From the NCBI GenBank assembly GCA_019155185.1, contig CM032809.1, positions 7,956,621-8,020,620 on the forward strand: a stretch of 64,000 nt of DNA, read 5' to 3'. The translations under genes and the position numbers were made by a program. Source of the DNA: Beaufortia kweichowensis. Its lineage: Eukaryota; Chordata; Actinopteri; Cypriniformes; Gastromyzontidae. This document shows, in pieces, positions 30,356 to 44,057 of this stretch (positions within the stretch are counted from its first letter, which is position 1; every line of letters starts with the position of its first letter). The notes beneath the pieces are model-generated. The model made no database searches and was not told the DNA's origin. It worked only from the letters and a program-made list of their open reading frames with translations.

Positions 30356-32220
30356 GTGATAAATATTTGTCAGTGCTATTATGTGTTAAGCTGTAATTAA
30401 ACCCACACCTTCATAATGTGTTGTGCTCCAGCAGTGAAATCTCATGAGCCCGTCTCCTTCATCATGGTTTCAGTAAACATGATTATCACATGATTCTTGC
30501 CCTTGGCTACACTTTCATCAGATTCAGCTATAAACAAACATACTGTCACCCTAATCGAATCCATTTAGCATCCTGATTGGCCTCATCATTTGTAGAATGT
30601 TTTGCTTGTATGTGCATGTGTTAAAAAATGTGGATGTGGACAGATTGCGCTTTACTGTAGATAGGGTACAGTTTACACCTGTCACTCAATGTTGGTGTTC
30701 AGAACCACTTTAACCTGAGAGCACTCGGCTGGGTCGACATAACTGGGTCACGTTGTAAAGCTCACAGTAACTAGAAAGTCAGTGTGCACCTGTGCTGTAT
30801 TGTTAAAGTCAGGTCTGAAATATTTACAGTAAATGCTGTAAATACATCAAGTATTAAAGATCAGAGATAGGGAGATTCTAGTTAAGCATTTCTTACTCTT
30901 AAATTTTTTTGTAAAAATATCATTTAAAATAATTAAAATAATTTAAAATAGTATTATTATTATTAATATTATTATTATTATTATTAAATAACACTAATAT
31001 GCATATTAATATTATTAATATTACTATTTATATTACTAATGTTAATATTAATATTACTATTATTAACAATAATAATACTTTTTTTAAATAATACAAGAAG
31101 GTTTGTAAGTAAATGTACACTGTGTATATTTATTTATTTTGGGTTTAGGTGATTATTTACAGAATATGTAAAAACAAGACAAATAAATCACAAATAAATC
31201 AACATGAAGTGACACTTGTTTAATTCCACCTGTTCGTCTGATCTGTCTTATCATTTCTTAACATGTTCCCAGTGTTGGCTTGAGCTTTCACCTCCAAAAG
31301 TCTCTGTTAGCACAATGCACTATATCCTTCCCCTGTGAGAACTGTTATTAGCTTCTCTTGGTGTTCAGGGTTAAGAATTAATATCGTAATGGAGCTTTAC
31401 TGGTAACGTGTCCTCACCAGGGTCTTCCGAGTCAAGGATAAATCATTCTTGGCTTTTATAAGACCAGTGGCTTTAAACATTGCCTGTAAAGGGGTTAATA
31501 ACTTTAATCAGAGCTCGAGTCCAAGCAAGTGACTAGCACTTACTAAAATTAAAACATATGTTGTGCTTATCTCCACCAGCATTTTCATGCGTATCCATGT
31601 GCAGATCTTGCGTCAGGGGACAGATCGGGTATAATTTGTGTTTTTATTACTCTCAGGTCAGGACAGTTGGCACGAGAAACCATAAAGCTAATTACAAAAT
31701 AGCTTCAAGGACAAAAGACACATTGCTTTCTTCTCCAGACTGGTTTTAATAAATGCCTTGGTTTGATTCTGTTCTGATTTATCCTTGATCCATTACAATT
31801 AGCATTTATTCTCATTAATGCAGACAGACACAGTTACTTGATTGAACTGGAACTGAGAAATACTGATATACTGAAAGCTTTTAACACTCTCTTTGCATTC
31901 TTCTTCATTTCCGGCTTCAGTCCGTCGGGAGGGAATGAGCGATTGTCTCGGATGAAACAAACAGGAGAGCGAAATAGCACTTGGCTTGAATGACGTCCGG
32001 GTTGCTCACCATTTCCAGCTCTTTCTTCCTTATCCTTAAGTGCAATTTACTCATGCTTGTTCTTGAGAAGTGCACTTTATATAGGCGCAGACTTTTAATA
32101 GTATTCATATTGGAAGTATTTGGGCTTCAATGAGCTTAATGCCTTGAAAGTCAATCAATGTGATCTGTTTACTTTCTATTCCTGTAGAGTTGAGATATGT
32201 ATTTGTGTGTATATATTTAC
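30356..32220. other. Gene-free stretch with ATT-rich repeat
   Basis: An imperfect (ATT)n/(ATTA)n segment occupies about 30930-31090. The rest is intron-like, and no exon or RNA gene is supported. Confidence 0.45.
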
Positions 32221-32461
32221 TGTAACATTTTACAATAAGGGTTGTATTTGTTAATATTCGTAAAAGCATTTATTAATCTTAAAATGAATACAATTTTAAT
32301 ACATTCATATGTTAATGCCACTGTAAAGTTCACTGTGCATTAACTAACAACGTTAACAGATACAACTTGAAATGTTTTAGTAAATGCTGAAATTAACATA
32401 AACTAATGTAAAAAAATGCTGTGTTATTCATTGTTCGTTCATATTAGCTAATGCATTACCT
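32221..32461. mobile_element. TTAACATTAG-type palindromic MITE
   Basis: ACAATAAGGGTTGTATTTGT, then CATTTATTAATCTT, a central CACTGTGCATTAACTAACAA, then CATATTAGCTAATGCATTAC. Repeated AACTAAC/GTTAAT words in inverted order match a very common cyprinid palindromic element. It directly abuts the third interspersed-repeat copy. Confidence 0.65.
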
Positions 32462-32775
32462 AATGGCCAATTCCAGCATTATGAATATTTAGCCAAAACC
32501 TGAAATATAAATTCTTGCAGAATGTATTTATTACCAATATATTGAAGCATCTGTTTATATTTTACTAAAGCACTGTTGATAGAGTCCAGACATTAAAAAT
32601 ATCAGTCCATGCACAAGTCTATAGTAAAAAATGGAAATATACATGTGTTATGGATGTGACAAAAAGAAAAAGGTTTGGAGAGGCAACCTACATGGTAGGA
32701 TTTCTGTGAATTAAAAGGCACAAACCGGAAGCAATAATACCCAACAAATGGAGAAGAAAAGACTTATTTAGAACA
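32462..32775 (+). repeat. Unnamed interspersed repeat, copy 3
   Basis: GCCAATTCCAGC, TGGATGTGACAAAAAG, GAGAGGCAACCTAC, GGTAGGATTTCTGTGAATTA, GGCACAAACC and AATAATACCCAAC occur in the same order as at 10083-10480. The 3' part beyond about 32775 is missing or diverged. Confidence 0.75.
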
Positions 32776-35700
32776 TTTAGAACTGGGTTTATATTTCTTC
32801 AATTCTACTGCCATCCACTGGCACCAGATAACTTTACAATATTACATTTATCAGCACAATATTCTCTGAGCTCATTTTTTAATCTGCATTAGCTCTTTGT
32901 CTTACAACAAGATGGTGTTCATCCCAGAGAAATGTTTACAGATAACATGTTCATACTGTAAAGCGTTGATTTCAGATCAATGTTTATGCAGGAACTGTGT
33001 AAAAGTGCATGTCCTGCTGGTTTCATTGGCAGGATGTGGAGCTGTGAGCTTTGATGTAGCTGTGAGCTGTTTATGTCTGTCTGCAGCGGGGCTGAAGGAG
33101 CTCGGGGTGAGCGAGGTGAGCTGAGATTGGAGCTCCAGCGCTTGTTAGTGCATCATTAGATCACAGTGCACCATTACGCTGACAGCCTTCAGAGCCGCTT
33201 AATGCTGGTGATTTATTTACTTCACATCCATTAGTACCTTGTGTGTGTGTGTTTTGCTCCTGTGTGTGTTTGTTTGCGTGGATAAGCGAGATATGAGATA
33301 AGTGAAGAGGAGCGTTGGATGAAGTTCGGCTCTTGGAGTGTTCTTATAATTATTCCCAGAGGAAAAATCTCTATTCTTTAAAATCTTAATTTTCTCTCCC
33401 AGACAGCAATGAGATTAAATGGACCGGTTAAGGATTGTTTTGTGCGAGTCTCGTCTTTCTGTGTTTTTCTCCTGAGATTCAGAGATGATTTTGTCCAATC
33501 TGACAACAGTCTGGAATCAAAACTCAAGATCATTTTTCTTGCAATATTAAGTTATCTTTAGTGTGCTATTTAAATTTTATTGCAATGTATTTCATTCTGT
33601 ACAGTATGTCAGCAATTGTCTAAATTAGTTTTTTTATTAATTTTCTATTTATTTTTTCACAGACACATTAAAGATACGAAATGTGAATCAGAACTCAATG
33701 GGTAGTTTTGTTTTGAAATATTTGAAATATTGAAATATTGTAATTTATTTTATTAAGTAATTTGTTCCTCCAGCTCTCAGGTCAAGATCACATGACCTTA
33801 TTAGACCCATTCATAAGCTATCAGGCTAAATAAATGGACTTGAAGTGGAAACTCTTCAATGAAAGAACGAGACTGTGATGAAGGGACTGACAGCTTTTCA
33901 TGCTGAGAATGATAAAAATGGAAACACCATTGTAAAGCTTCAAGAACTAAATCTGAATACCCTTCCATTTGTTTGGCATAACATTCATCAGTATGTGTCT
34001 CTCTCTCTTTGCTGCAATAAGCAACAAAAGATGATTGATCTGGCAGGTTCCCTGATGGCTGCCAGCACAGCGGCGGTATCACACGCTCGGTGGACGATTG
34101 CGACGAGCTCTATTGTCTTACAGTGATGTGGTTAAATGAGGCTCTTTATCAAAGCGCACACGGCAGCTCCCAGTTCTCTTAATTGAGACGCACTGCGATT
34201 GTCTCGGCCCGAACGCTCTGATGAGCCATCGATCGCCGGCGTCTTGTTTATGTCACATTTGACTGAGTCTGATCAATGCTGTCCCTGCATTGTAATTGAT
34301 CACCAATAGCCAGTCACCTGTATCGACTGAGACTCATTCTGCTTAGAATAATAGCTGTCAGACTTTGGCAGGAAGAGATATTTTGTTTTCATTTTCATGT
34401 AAAGGGGTCATGTCATAGAATTTTATTTTCATTTATACTATATTGTTAGTCGAGTTTAATTTAATCACAGTTTAGTTTTTTAAATGCTCATTTTTGGGTG
34501 TAAAAAATGTGAAAACCCAAGATTTAATTTTCAATGTGTTTTTTATCGTTGAAAAGGTTTTGAGTTCCAAGAGTTACAATATGCTTTCAGAGTATTCAAA
34601 AGATCATGGTAAATTTAATTCCCCATGACATTTTTTCTTCTATGTTCTTTCCACTTTACCATTCTGAATTTTTACTTTTTCAGGACTCCAACATCTTTAT
34701 TGAGTCCATCTGTGAAGTTCTCTCCCTTTGGTCACTCCTTCATTTTCTCTCTGCGGACCCGTCCTAATCCATTCATCTCTGTCTCAGCTCTCCACCATCA
34801 TCCATCTTTATCTCCCCGTGTGCTTCAGCTTCAACCTGCCGGTACCTCTTAATTCGATCTTCAGGGTGATGTCATTCATAGTTGTACATGAGTACACGTA
34901 TATTATTGTGTGCTTTGAAAGGCACTGAAAAGTACATTTAGTAAATGATGTAGAAACTTGTTTGACCTTTTAAATTGTGCATTTATAGAGAAATGCTGAA
35001 AAAAACAATAGAACAACTAATGGTTTCCATTACAAATACCATTATGAACCATGAGCTGTTTAGCAATAAAACCATTACAATTTTATATATAGTATAGTGT
35101 GTTTTGGGTCTCATTCCAGTTGGATTTAATGGTGTTTTATTAGTTTACATCTGCCAGATAACATCCCATCAACAGAACCCAACACATTACCAGTAAAGAC
35201 CCACAGAAACCATTATAGTTTCCACTAAAATCAACACAATTCCCATTATAACTATTCAATCCATTAGCATTTCCATGATTGTTTCTATTGTTTTCTTCAT
35301 CAGTGTATATATTTTGGTATTTACTCAAATGTGTAACAATGAAAGTGTACTAGAACCATGTGAGCGGTAAATACAAATATTTTTTCTCATTCCCTCTTTT
35401 TTTGTCTCTTCTGTCAATTTAAAATGATGACAAACATTCACGTTTCCAATCTGTTCTCTCCTGCTCAATCCTCCATCAAACCGTCCCTTCATTTGTCCCA
35501 TCCTTATTTCTAAAAAGCCAATTAAAATGGATCCTGGTTTGGTCTCTGGCTCCGCTGAGATGCTCATTAGGTTGACTAAAGGTAAACACATCCCCCATCA
35601 TATTTCTTTCTGTCTGCTTTAACCGCTCATTTTTCTTCTGTGCATCACTTTCTCCATCAATTTCAATCAACAGGACATATATCGATCTGTTGTTGTCTAG

Positions 35701-36723
35701 GTATTTTTTATATCCTGTCAGCCCGGTTCTGACTTCCTTACCAGTGCTCCCAGTTAAAAGACAGACGAGACTTTAAAAGGTTGCCATGGAAACGAACAAC
35801 AGCAAGGGAGTCATCTGAAAATCAAGATGAGGGATTTTATGGAGACCTAATAAAACACAATTTAGACAAAAGCAAACCATGAACGAACCTTAATTTTACT
35901 TTTGTTAGTAGTCAGGTGTACTTGATATACTTGAGCTTCTATTGTAAGTGTATTACATGTTTTCTTTTGGCTTGATTCATTGTGAGACCAGTAGAAATGT
36001 GATTGATGACATGCTAAAAACTCCTAATGTTTCTTTAAGTAGAACACATCAAGCTACCGAGAGGGTCTTTCTTCTTTTTCTATGAGATTTATGGTGTTAG
36101 TAAACATTTACAGTCATTGAATGACTTTCATTGAACTCTCAGAAAGCTTTACTCTTTCCTTGTCTTGTTCAGAAGATGCTGTTTGTTCTTCACTTCTATC
36201 TGTTGTAAGATTTTACAGCTCTTTCTTATATGACGCAAACGGAGATCAAGAAATGTTCTCGCACACTTCTCTCAAGCCTCTCACTCCTCAAGCAAGACTA
36301 ATCCTACAGGAAGAACCTACAGGATTCCTCATATTCCACACACACACACACGAGCCCTCGAGTGGCACTAATCCTTCACTTCTCTTGGTTTCATCTCTCT
36401 TCTCCTGCCTCCTCTGTTTCTCTCATCTGTCACTACAGGAGCAAAACTAATCTTGCCCCGTCCACTACTTCTGTTACACTTTCTTCATCCTCAGATCTCA
36501 GTTTCCTCACCCTTTCTTCCTCATCTATTCTTATTTTCACCTCTCCTTCTCTCATTTTCTCCTCTCTTCATTTTTTTTTAAAATCTGCTCTTACATTCTT
36601 CTCATTTCTTTTCTCCTTTCTACTTTCTGCTCCTTTCTACTTTCGACTCTGGTAACATCAGACTCAAAACAATAGAACATGTCACATATGATTCTTTAGG
36701 TTATATCATATCTTTCTTCTCAT
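32776..36723. other. Gene-free stretch with possible regulatory block
   Basis: A 29-bp acceptor/donor-bracketed segment at 33087-33115 could be a microexon but is too short to judge. The block 34140-34380 is GC-balanced, repeat-free and rich in short palindromic words (ATCGATCGCCGG, TTGATCACCAATAG), and looks like a conserved non-coding element. The stretch 36330-36660 is C/T-rich low complexity. Confidence 0.35.
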
Positions 36724-37185
36724 GCACTTTTAAAAATAAAGGTGCTTCAAAAGGTTCATAGAAGAACCATTTTGGGTTCTCCAAAGAACCTTTTAGTCAA
36801 AGTCAACTGTCACTAATCAAGATTTAAGAATAAATAATTATCATATTTTTATGAACATGAAGAAAAAAATGTTAATGATAATTTTTAAATACCTAAAATG
36901 TAAAAAAAATTAAGATTTATTTTTATTTAAATATCTTGACATTTAAAAAAAATTATGAGTTTGGATATTATAGTGCATTTTCATGGGTTTGCTCAATATG
37001 TCCAGTGACAGAAACAGTATCAGGTTAAAGTTCAGAATTTTTTTTACTTTTTATAGTTTGTATTACCTTTCTCTATTACAATCTGCCCTTTGATGATTTT
37101 GTGGATGTTAAAGGATCTTAATGGAACCATTCAGCTAAAAAAAAATTCTCTGGCAACATGAAGCACATTTATTATTAAGAGTGTT
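36724..37185. mobile_element. AGAACC-type MITE, near-complete copy
   Basis: The left terminus reads CACTTTTAAAAATAAAGGTG, then CTTC and GAAGAACCATTTTGGGTTC. The right terminus (AAGCACATTTATTATTAAGA, then GTGT) is its approximate reverse complement. The interior is AT-rich with no ORF. The right terminus alone recurs at 22898-22918. Confidence 0.65.
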
Positions 37186-38877
37186 CATCACATACATCCA
37201 GCTTCATCTTTCTCTTTTACACTCATCTCTATCAGTCTTTTCTCACGTGTTCTCTGCAGTCTTTCTTCCCTCCACCACTCATCTTCTTTTGTGTCTCGGG
37301 CTCTCTGACAGGTTGCGGCGAGCATCTCTGGCCACGAGGGTCACTTGACAGCATCCTGCTCTATAGAAAAAGGATATCCAAGCTGGCCACATAATTACAG
37401 GCTTATCTTAGCCATTCACAGCCCCTCATACACTGACAGTGAATAAAAGACCCCAATTAAGCAATTATCTTTAAAGGTGCTGCCTAATGCAGTCATCTGA
37501 GCAGCTGAAGAAGTCACTGTGGCCGTGCCAGATAACTAATCATAGGCAAGATGGGACTTTTTAATGAGCACAAATGAGGGTAGACTGAATCCCCCTAAAC
37601 CTGACAGATCTGTCAGATACTGAACAAAGAATAAAGTTACTTGTTGTAGATTGTATAGGTAAAATTATAAGGTTTTGGGTGAATTTGATGAGAAATGTTC
37701 ATATTTATAGTGAAATCTTTTGATTGCAGACTTGGAAAATCAGGAGTTCAGTTTGTGACATTGTTGAGATCTCTTTTAAAAATTTAAAAAAGACATTTCT
37801 TACATTTACACTAACTCTTTTCTCCAAAGAAATATCTGAGAAGCAGGAGACTTGAGTGAAAGTTTACATTAGCTCTCCATTTAATATCATTGATGTCTAA
37901 ATATTGAGATTATTAGATATGGGATCTCCTCTGTGATAGTTAGCTAACGCCATGCTAAAAAATGTGTAAAAAAGCTTTTTTAATTACACTTAAAATTTGT
38001 TATGAGTACATTTTAGTATTTTATGAACTATAATTCAGAGAGATTGATAGACAGACAAAAACTGTACACTCCTCCGCCATGATGATAGTTAACAAACACG
38101 TGTTATCAAAGAGACAAACTGTGAGGAAGTCATTAAGTCCACATTCAGAGAAACAAAGACGCCCGTTCCTCACGTCTCGCGTGCCCATATCTGCCACTTG
38201 TGTTGTTTGTCTGTAACTCCCCGTCGTCTCTTTCTGTCTTTCACTGCCTCCCTCCTGCTATAGTCATTACAGCTTCTTTTCTCTCTAATTGATCTCATTC
38301 TCTCTCTCTTTCAGCTGGATGTCGCTTCTAATGGTCAGCTCCGCACAACCCCGGCAACAACAATAGCGTCTTTCTCTTTTTTCAGACATAATTGTGTGCA
38401 CCTTTTATGTCGCCCTCCTACTCACTTTCTATTTTCTGTTTGCCACATAAATCCTAGCGTCACCCTTTGCTCTTTCATCATCGGACTGATGGTTGGTTTG
38501 CTGGGAGATGCGTCTTTGATGTTAGACGTGATGTGTGGTGTTTTCTTCGTTTGGATCTTTCAGATTAGCACAGCTCTGAACACAGAAAGAAACACGTTCG
38601 TCTTTGGCTATCGTGAAAAACCATATTTCCTGTTATAGTAAAAGTATGTGCAAAATATTTTAAGATAGTTGAGTTCATTAACACATGTTGGTTAAATAGT
38701 CTCAGTGCACCTGTCAGGAGACAGGCTGGAATAAGATGACTCAATATAAGTGTAGTTCATTGACTAATCGATAGAGAGGTCATCTAGCCCTTCCTGGTGT
38801 CATATTGAGGCCATTGAAAGCTATGCAGTCTCTTAGATCAATATAGACTCGACTCCTTTTAAACCGCTTTTTAAACT
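37186..38877. other. Non-coding stretch with possible conserved element
   Basis: About 37360-37580 is dense in motifs typical of vertebrate enhancers (GGCTTATCTTAGCC, CAATTAAGCAATTA, CTAATCATAGG) and free of simple repeats. The open frame at 38396-38638 has hydrophobic runs but no confirmed start or splice context. No gene is called. Confidence 0.35.
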
Positions 38878-40535
38878 TGTCATCACAGCGTGATGCAGCT
38901 GTTTGTATAAATGAAATGATTTGTAGCAGTCAGGGCAGTTTAACACAGAGAATGATCAACTGCTTCCATATTGTGTTTTAGTGAGGACTTAATGACAAGA
39001 CTATTGAACAAGAATGAAGCTAAATGTAAAGTGGCAGTCAATAGATTTATTTTAATGTCTAAAGAAAAGAGAGAGATATTAGCTGTGAAAAAATCTATGG
39101 CGCTGACACTGAACTACAGTTGTTCTTGTTTTACTTATCATAAACGTATCAAAGTAGATATACATGCATTTCACCCAGATTTACATTTTTTCTCTAATTG
39201 TATTACACTAAATTAAGTAACATAATGTAATCTATTGGAAATCTGATTAAGGATATTTTAGTGTCATTAAGATGATGATAACAAGAACATTCAGACAGCT
39301 ACAGGTTACTGGTTTCACAGACTCATTCTCTATACACAGAATCAATAGACATCAGTCCAGATTTAATGCTCTTGTATTAATGTGCTCATTTATATGCAGT
39401 AGATAGTATAGACAGTGTTTTATATTTGTTTGCCTTTTTTTTAGCGTAGCCAACACCAGCACACCTGCGGAGAACCTTTAGAAATGACATTATTTTAAAC
39501 TTCATCCCTGGCCCTCACATCCATCACTTCACAAAAATCTATTACATTCTCATATTCCATTATAAATACATGAGGCTAATTATATTGTAGCATTAAAACA
39601 TTTCCAGTAAAAACTACGTCAATTATCAACACGTAACTGGTTTCTTTAACTAGACTGCCCTCTGGTGGAGACACTAGAGAATATCATCTATGAGTTTTTA
39701 AGAAACTGTAGTGTTTTACAAAGGTTTTATTTGAGAAATTAGTGATCATTAAGATGAGTGAAAATAGGTGATAAATACATTTAAGTCACTTTATAGAAAT
39801 AAATGGTCTATTATGTTGTATAAGGAAAATGTTTATTTATATAGTAAGTTTATTTACAAAACCTAAAAAGACAAAAACATCTCACTAAAACATGTTTGAG
39901 CTGTCTTAACTGAAAACAACTTGCACAGACATCTTAAAATATATCAGTGCCATTGCTTTGTCTCCAGATACACACCAGTAATGGTTTTTAGTTTTAAAAA
40001 CTACCTAAATTAGCTAATTTAAAGGCCTAGTCCTGTCCAGGAAACCGCCCCTAAATAATGTAGATTTATGATTTTTAGTTTATTGTACTATATTGTGTTT
40101 ATTGTATCTTGAAAGAAAAGCAGCACTATTCTAGCTGCTTTTCGAGTATATTTCATTTACCATGTTTGACCAGCAGATGTCTTCAGTGTGCTGTAATTCA
40201 ACTCCTCTGTGACACTGAATTATTTTACCAAGCAACAGGATACATTTATTTAAAGAATATAAAAATGTATCTCCTTACAAAATATAAAATGGTGCATAAA
40301 AGCAAACAAAATTCTTTCTCATTTTACTCAACATACTCAAAAATCTTTTCATTTATAATCATACTATATATTCTAAAACAATAAAATACAATCTGCAACT
40401 ATACAGTAAGTCAACTTCAATACATTGAATAAGTTGCATAGTTTAAGGCAAGAAAATATACAGTAAAAAAAAATTTTTAACAATAAAATCACAAAGAAAA
40501 AAGTAAAATAAAACCAGTACCAAATAAGATGAGGA
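38878..40535. repeat. Flanking block X, copy A of tandem duplication
   Basis: Matches 60170-62030 in the same orientation and order. Landmarks include GCAGCTGTTTGTATAAATGA, GAGGACTTAATGACAAG, AGTCAATAGATTTATT, ATGCAGTAGATA, GAGACACTAGAGAATATCAT, GGTTTTATTTGAGAAATTAG, CATACTATATATTCTA, ACATTGAATAAGTTG and ACAATAAAATCACA. The copies are clearly diverged with many indels. Their identical placement, directly left of an endonuclease-linked gene set, marks the left part of the repeated unit. Confidence 0.8.
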
Positions 40536-42125
40536 AAGTTGTTAAATAACATCTCTTATAATTTTCATCTTTTAAAGCAAAGTGTGATCTTTCTGTGATG
40601 TTTACTGTATTTGTATTGGTTGTATTTTAATAAGGCCTTTTGCATACAGAATGTGCCATACATTTCTCAGTATTACATAAAACAAGGAAAGACTTAATGT
40701 TCATAGAAAATGATCTCTTTATTTTAATAATAATAAAAACACACTTTTATGTGTATCTATTTCAGATAAAAAGGTTTTTGTGTTCCTCTTTTGTGTCTTA
40801 CATTCTAAGGCTCTGTGCATGTTTAGGTGGCGGTTATATGTGTAAAAGTCATGCCAAACTGGATTTCTGATTGTTACCCCTCTCCATATTTATGACCAGT
40901 GGGAAAATGTTTTGGAGGTTTTGTTGTGTAATGTGTTTTGTTTTTAAAGAAAGATTTTAAAGAATTATGTTACAGTGGCATTTTTTGGGTCTACCATTGC
41001 TGTGAATTGACTTGCCAGTGCCATGGAAAGGATCATTTGGGTAAGAATGAAATGAAATAGTCACACACAAGAGTTGTCTTGATATGTCCTTTCTGCAAAA
41101 AAGGTATTCTGACAACAAAACGTTCTGCAATGAGAAAGACATCCGAAAACAGCCCACATCCTTTGTGAAAGTATACGGGTGTCATGCACTGCACAGCAAC
41201 CTCTTATTTGAAGCTCAATGTGATATTTTAATTTATTATTAACAGAAAAGAGATGCCATAACTATTACATTACTGTAATACACCTGAGGACATGATCATT
41301 GCATCATGCTAGTATATTTCACTGTGCATTATCTTACTTCCGTTTAGATTGACAGACACTGACATTAATCATGGATAAAAACATCAAAGTACCCTCCAAA
41401 ATAATGTCTGGACAATGTAGGCCTACATGAACTATAAGTATAAGATCCAGAACTCTATGTCATCTATATAATAAAAGATGTTTCTAATTGTGGCTGGTCA
41501 AGATTTTCTTATTAAACTAAAATGAATTACCTACACATATGCATCCACAGCACGGCTAGCTTTCGCCTAATAAGTCCACTTTGTGCAAGCTAATGAGCTA
41601 ATAAAAAATACAACAATAGAATTTTTTAAAGAGCATGTTGCAACATCTTAAAAATGACAAACTAGCACACCGTTTTAGAGATGGACATACAGTATTTTCT
41701 TGTGCCAAATTTGAAATATTTCAACATTTGAATGTGTACCTCTCATTATCCCTTTTTAAAAAGTGTAAGCCAATTTAAGACATTGATTTATTCATTTATA
41801 ATACATCTGGTAGTCTACCTGTTATGTCAACTAGTGGGGTTAGCCTACAAGATTAGCAGTCTGGTGGATTACATGAATAGGGTGTTGGTAACAGCAGCAG
41901 TGGAGGTGGCCTGGGATGGAGTTATATTTCCAGAATGAACTGTCCCAGTCCACAACTTCTCCGAGGCATTTTGCAGAAATATCCCAGAAGTCTCAGTTCC
42001 TGAAGGTGCATTTTTAAATTTTACTAAAAATAAACCATGCAGCTTCAAGATTCTATAAGTACTTAAATAAGTAGATAAAAATGTGTTATCACCTGCACTG
42101 TCTACTTAAGACTTTATCAATTAAA
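40536..42125. other. 3' flank of the DUF4806 gene
   Basis: AT-rich sequence between block X and the DUF4806 stop codon. A - strand AATAAA (complement of 41787-41792), about 335 bp past the stop, could be the poly(A) signal. Frames at 40957-41157 and 41732-41938 are unsupported. Confidence 0.45.
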
Positions 42126-43717
42126 TCAAAAGCAAATCATTGAATGCAAAGCACTCAGTTTGATTTTAGATTTCAACTCACCCAAATCTCTTGGTTTCTT
42201 CCTACCCATTCTGTCAGATGTGTAACTCAAATATTTCTTTATTTCACTTTCACAGTTTTCCATTGTTATATTTTGTTTGAAAGCAGCTTCTGAAAGAGTA
42301 ACATCAGTCAACATTGAAGGAATTGATTTGAAAGTGAAGGCAAATGCAGACAAAATATAAATAAACTCAAATTTATATGATATATGAGTATTTATAAAAT
42401 GATATGGTAGCAGACATATTACCTTTGATTACATCTGCTAAAGCAAAACGAGAGAAGGCTAATTTTCCACCTCTCCCCTGCCAGTTAAAATCCTTAGCCA
42501 CATCATCCGTTAGGACTTTTTGCATCATTATCTTGATTACATTCTTTGCTCCAAACCCTCCAAGTCCTGAAAGGTATTTAACCTGAAAAGAAAATTTTAA
42601 TATTTGGCCATTTTTTATTAATTTGATAGTAGTCATAATAGTAGTAATAATAAGGACATTACAGCTGGACCTAATTATAAAAGAAACCCCTTCAAGCTGA
42701 AACAAGTCAGGGCATCATGTATAATTACCAGCTATATTATACCTTACTATTACAAATATGGACTCACATATTTCTTGCGTGTTATTGCATTGCTGAGCAT
42801 CCGTTCAGTCCTCTGCACATCTTCTGTGGTTCGAAGAGGTAGATTTAGGTTTAATTTCATTTTTTTTGGCTGCATGCTTGTGCTGCTGGGGGCTTGATCA
42901 GAAACTGGAGTATCTTTTACTAGTTTCTTTAACATGGCAGAGTTTTCATCAACCTTGCTCTTGATTGCTCTCAGCATTTGGAGGATCTCATCCTTGCCTG
43001 TTGTGTAAGTGAACAAAAAATTATTAATTTTATTAATTATTAAAGTTCTTTTTCTGTCATTAGTTATGAAAAAACAAGTAGACTGACCATCAGTTGATGT
43101 TTTGGATGTGGTTGCTAATTGTGGTGAATGATTTTTCGACATTGGGTTTTGAAGTGTTGGTTTTTTTATAATTCCGGTGATGCTGGAAATAATTCATCAA
43201 ATAGAATTAATTGTTTTACAAATTTTTTAATAGGTAAAATTGTTTGAAGAAATGATGTGTCGTATATGTACATTTATTGCATACCGTTGTATTTGTTTCA
43301 TTTCTTCTTTTAACTTCTGAGCATGTTCAAAAGTGTCTACAAAAACAGAAATATTATAATTAATTGAACACTTAAAAACAATAAATATGTGATTAATCTG
43401 CTGCACACATTTATTCTGTACTCTGTAGTCTGTATTTAGAAATATAATGCCACTCTGAATACATTATACATTTCTTTTAAAACTGAAACAGTATTTTGAC
43501 CATAGTAACTGTTACCATATTTTCCATGGAAGGTAATGTTTAATATCTCCCATGGTCTTTCATCTTCTAAAGGATCTAGTCTGTTCTTTACAGCTTCTGT
43601 ACATTTCTCTGCTGATTTGAATGGGGGCCAGTAACATCGCGTATTGTCCAATCTCAACCAAGTTGATGCTGCCACCATCACTTCATTTGAATTCTGCAAG
43701 GTAATGACTGCATACAT
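42126..43717 (-). CDS. DUF4806-domain protein (6 exons, 300 aa)
   Basis: Coding segments in transcript order are 43717-43516, 43336-43285, 43182-43088, 42997-42768, 42582-42423 and 42289-42126. All junctions keep frame, giving 300 aa. Exon 1 holds an N-terminal module with a CYWPPFKS core (about residues 28-35), followed by a short charged linker. Exon 4 encodes a heptad-like helix (DEILQMLRAI...) and the start of the DUF4806 domain (LNLPLRTTEDVQRTE, about 167-181). Exon 5 carries its core (YLSGLGGFGAKNV; FNWQGRGGKLAFS, about 196-238). DUF4806 proteins are known from insects and fish; their function is unknown to me. A splice acceptor sits 8 nt before the ATG, so an upstream untranslated exon must exist. 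A GTGAGT inside exon 6 might give a longer alternative C-terminus. Exon 1 is a diverged paralogue of exon 1 of the neighbouring GTPase gene. Confidence 0.85.
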
Positions 43718-44057
43718 GGCCTGTCTGTGAAAAGAAAAAAAGGAAATTGCATTAATTCAAAACATTCAATATTTCAACTTTCTAAAGTATCAGAATTGTG
43801 ATGTTAAAGATTCCTATCACTAATATATGTTAATTCTACAATAATATGTATATACAGGGTTGCCCAAAATAATATCTATGAGGTTTGTTTCTATTACTGC
43901 AGGTCAGAATAAATGACAACTAAATAATATACACATTAACTTGAGACTGTATTTTTTAAATACTATGAACTAAGAAGATTTAATTCCTCTTCATGATTCC
44001 TCTGCGATCCTCACCTTCTATCATCATTTTTATGTCCAATACTTCATTTCTACAGCT

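Noticed and set aside
38396..38638. An 80-codon hydrophobic frame that might be a membrane protein.
   Set aside because: There is no splice acceptor or promoter fitting the start, composition follows C/T-rich DNA, and no homologue was recognised.
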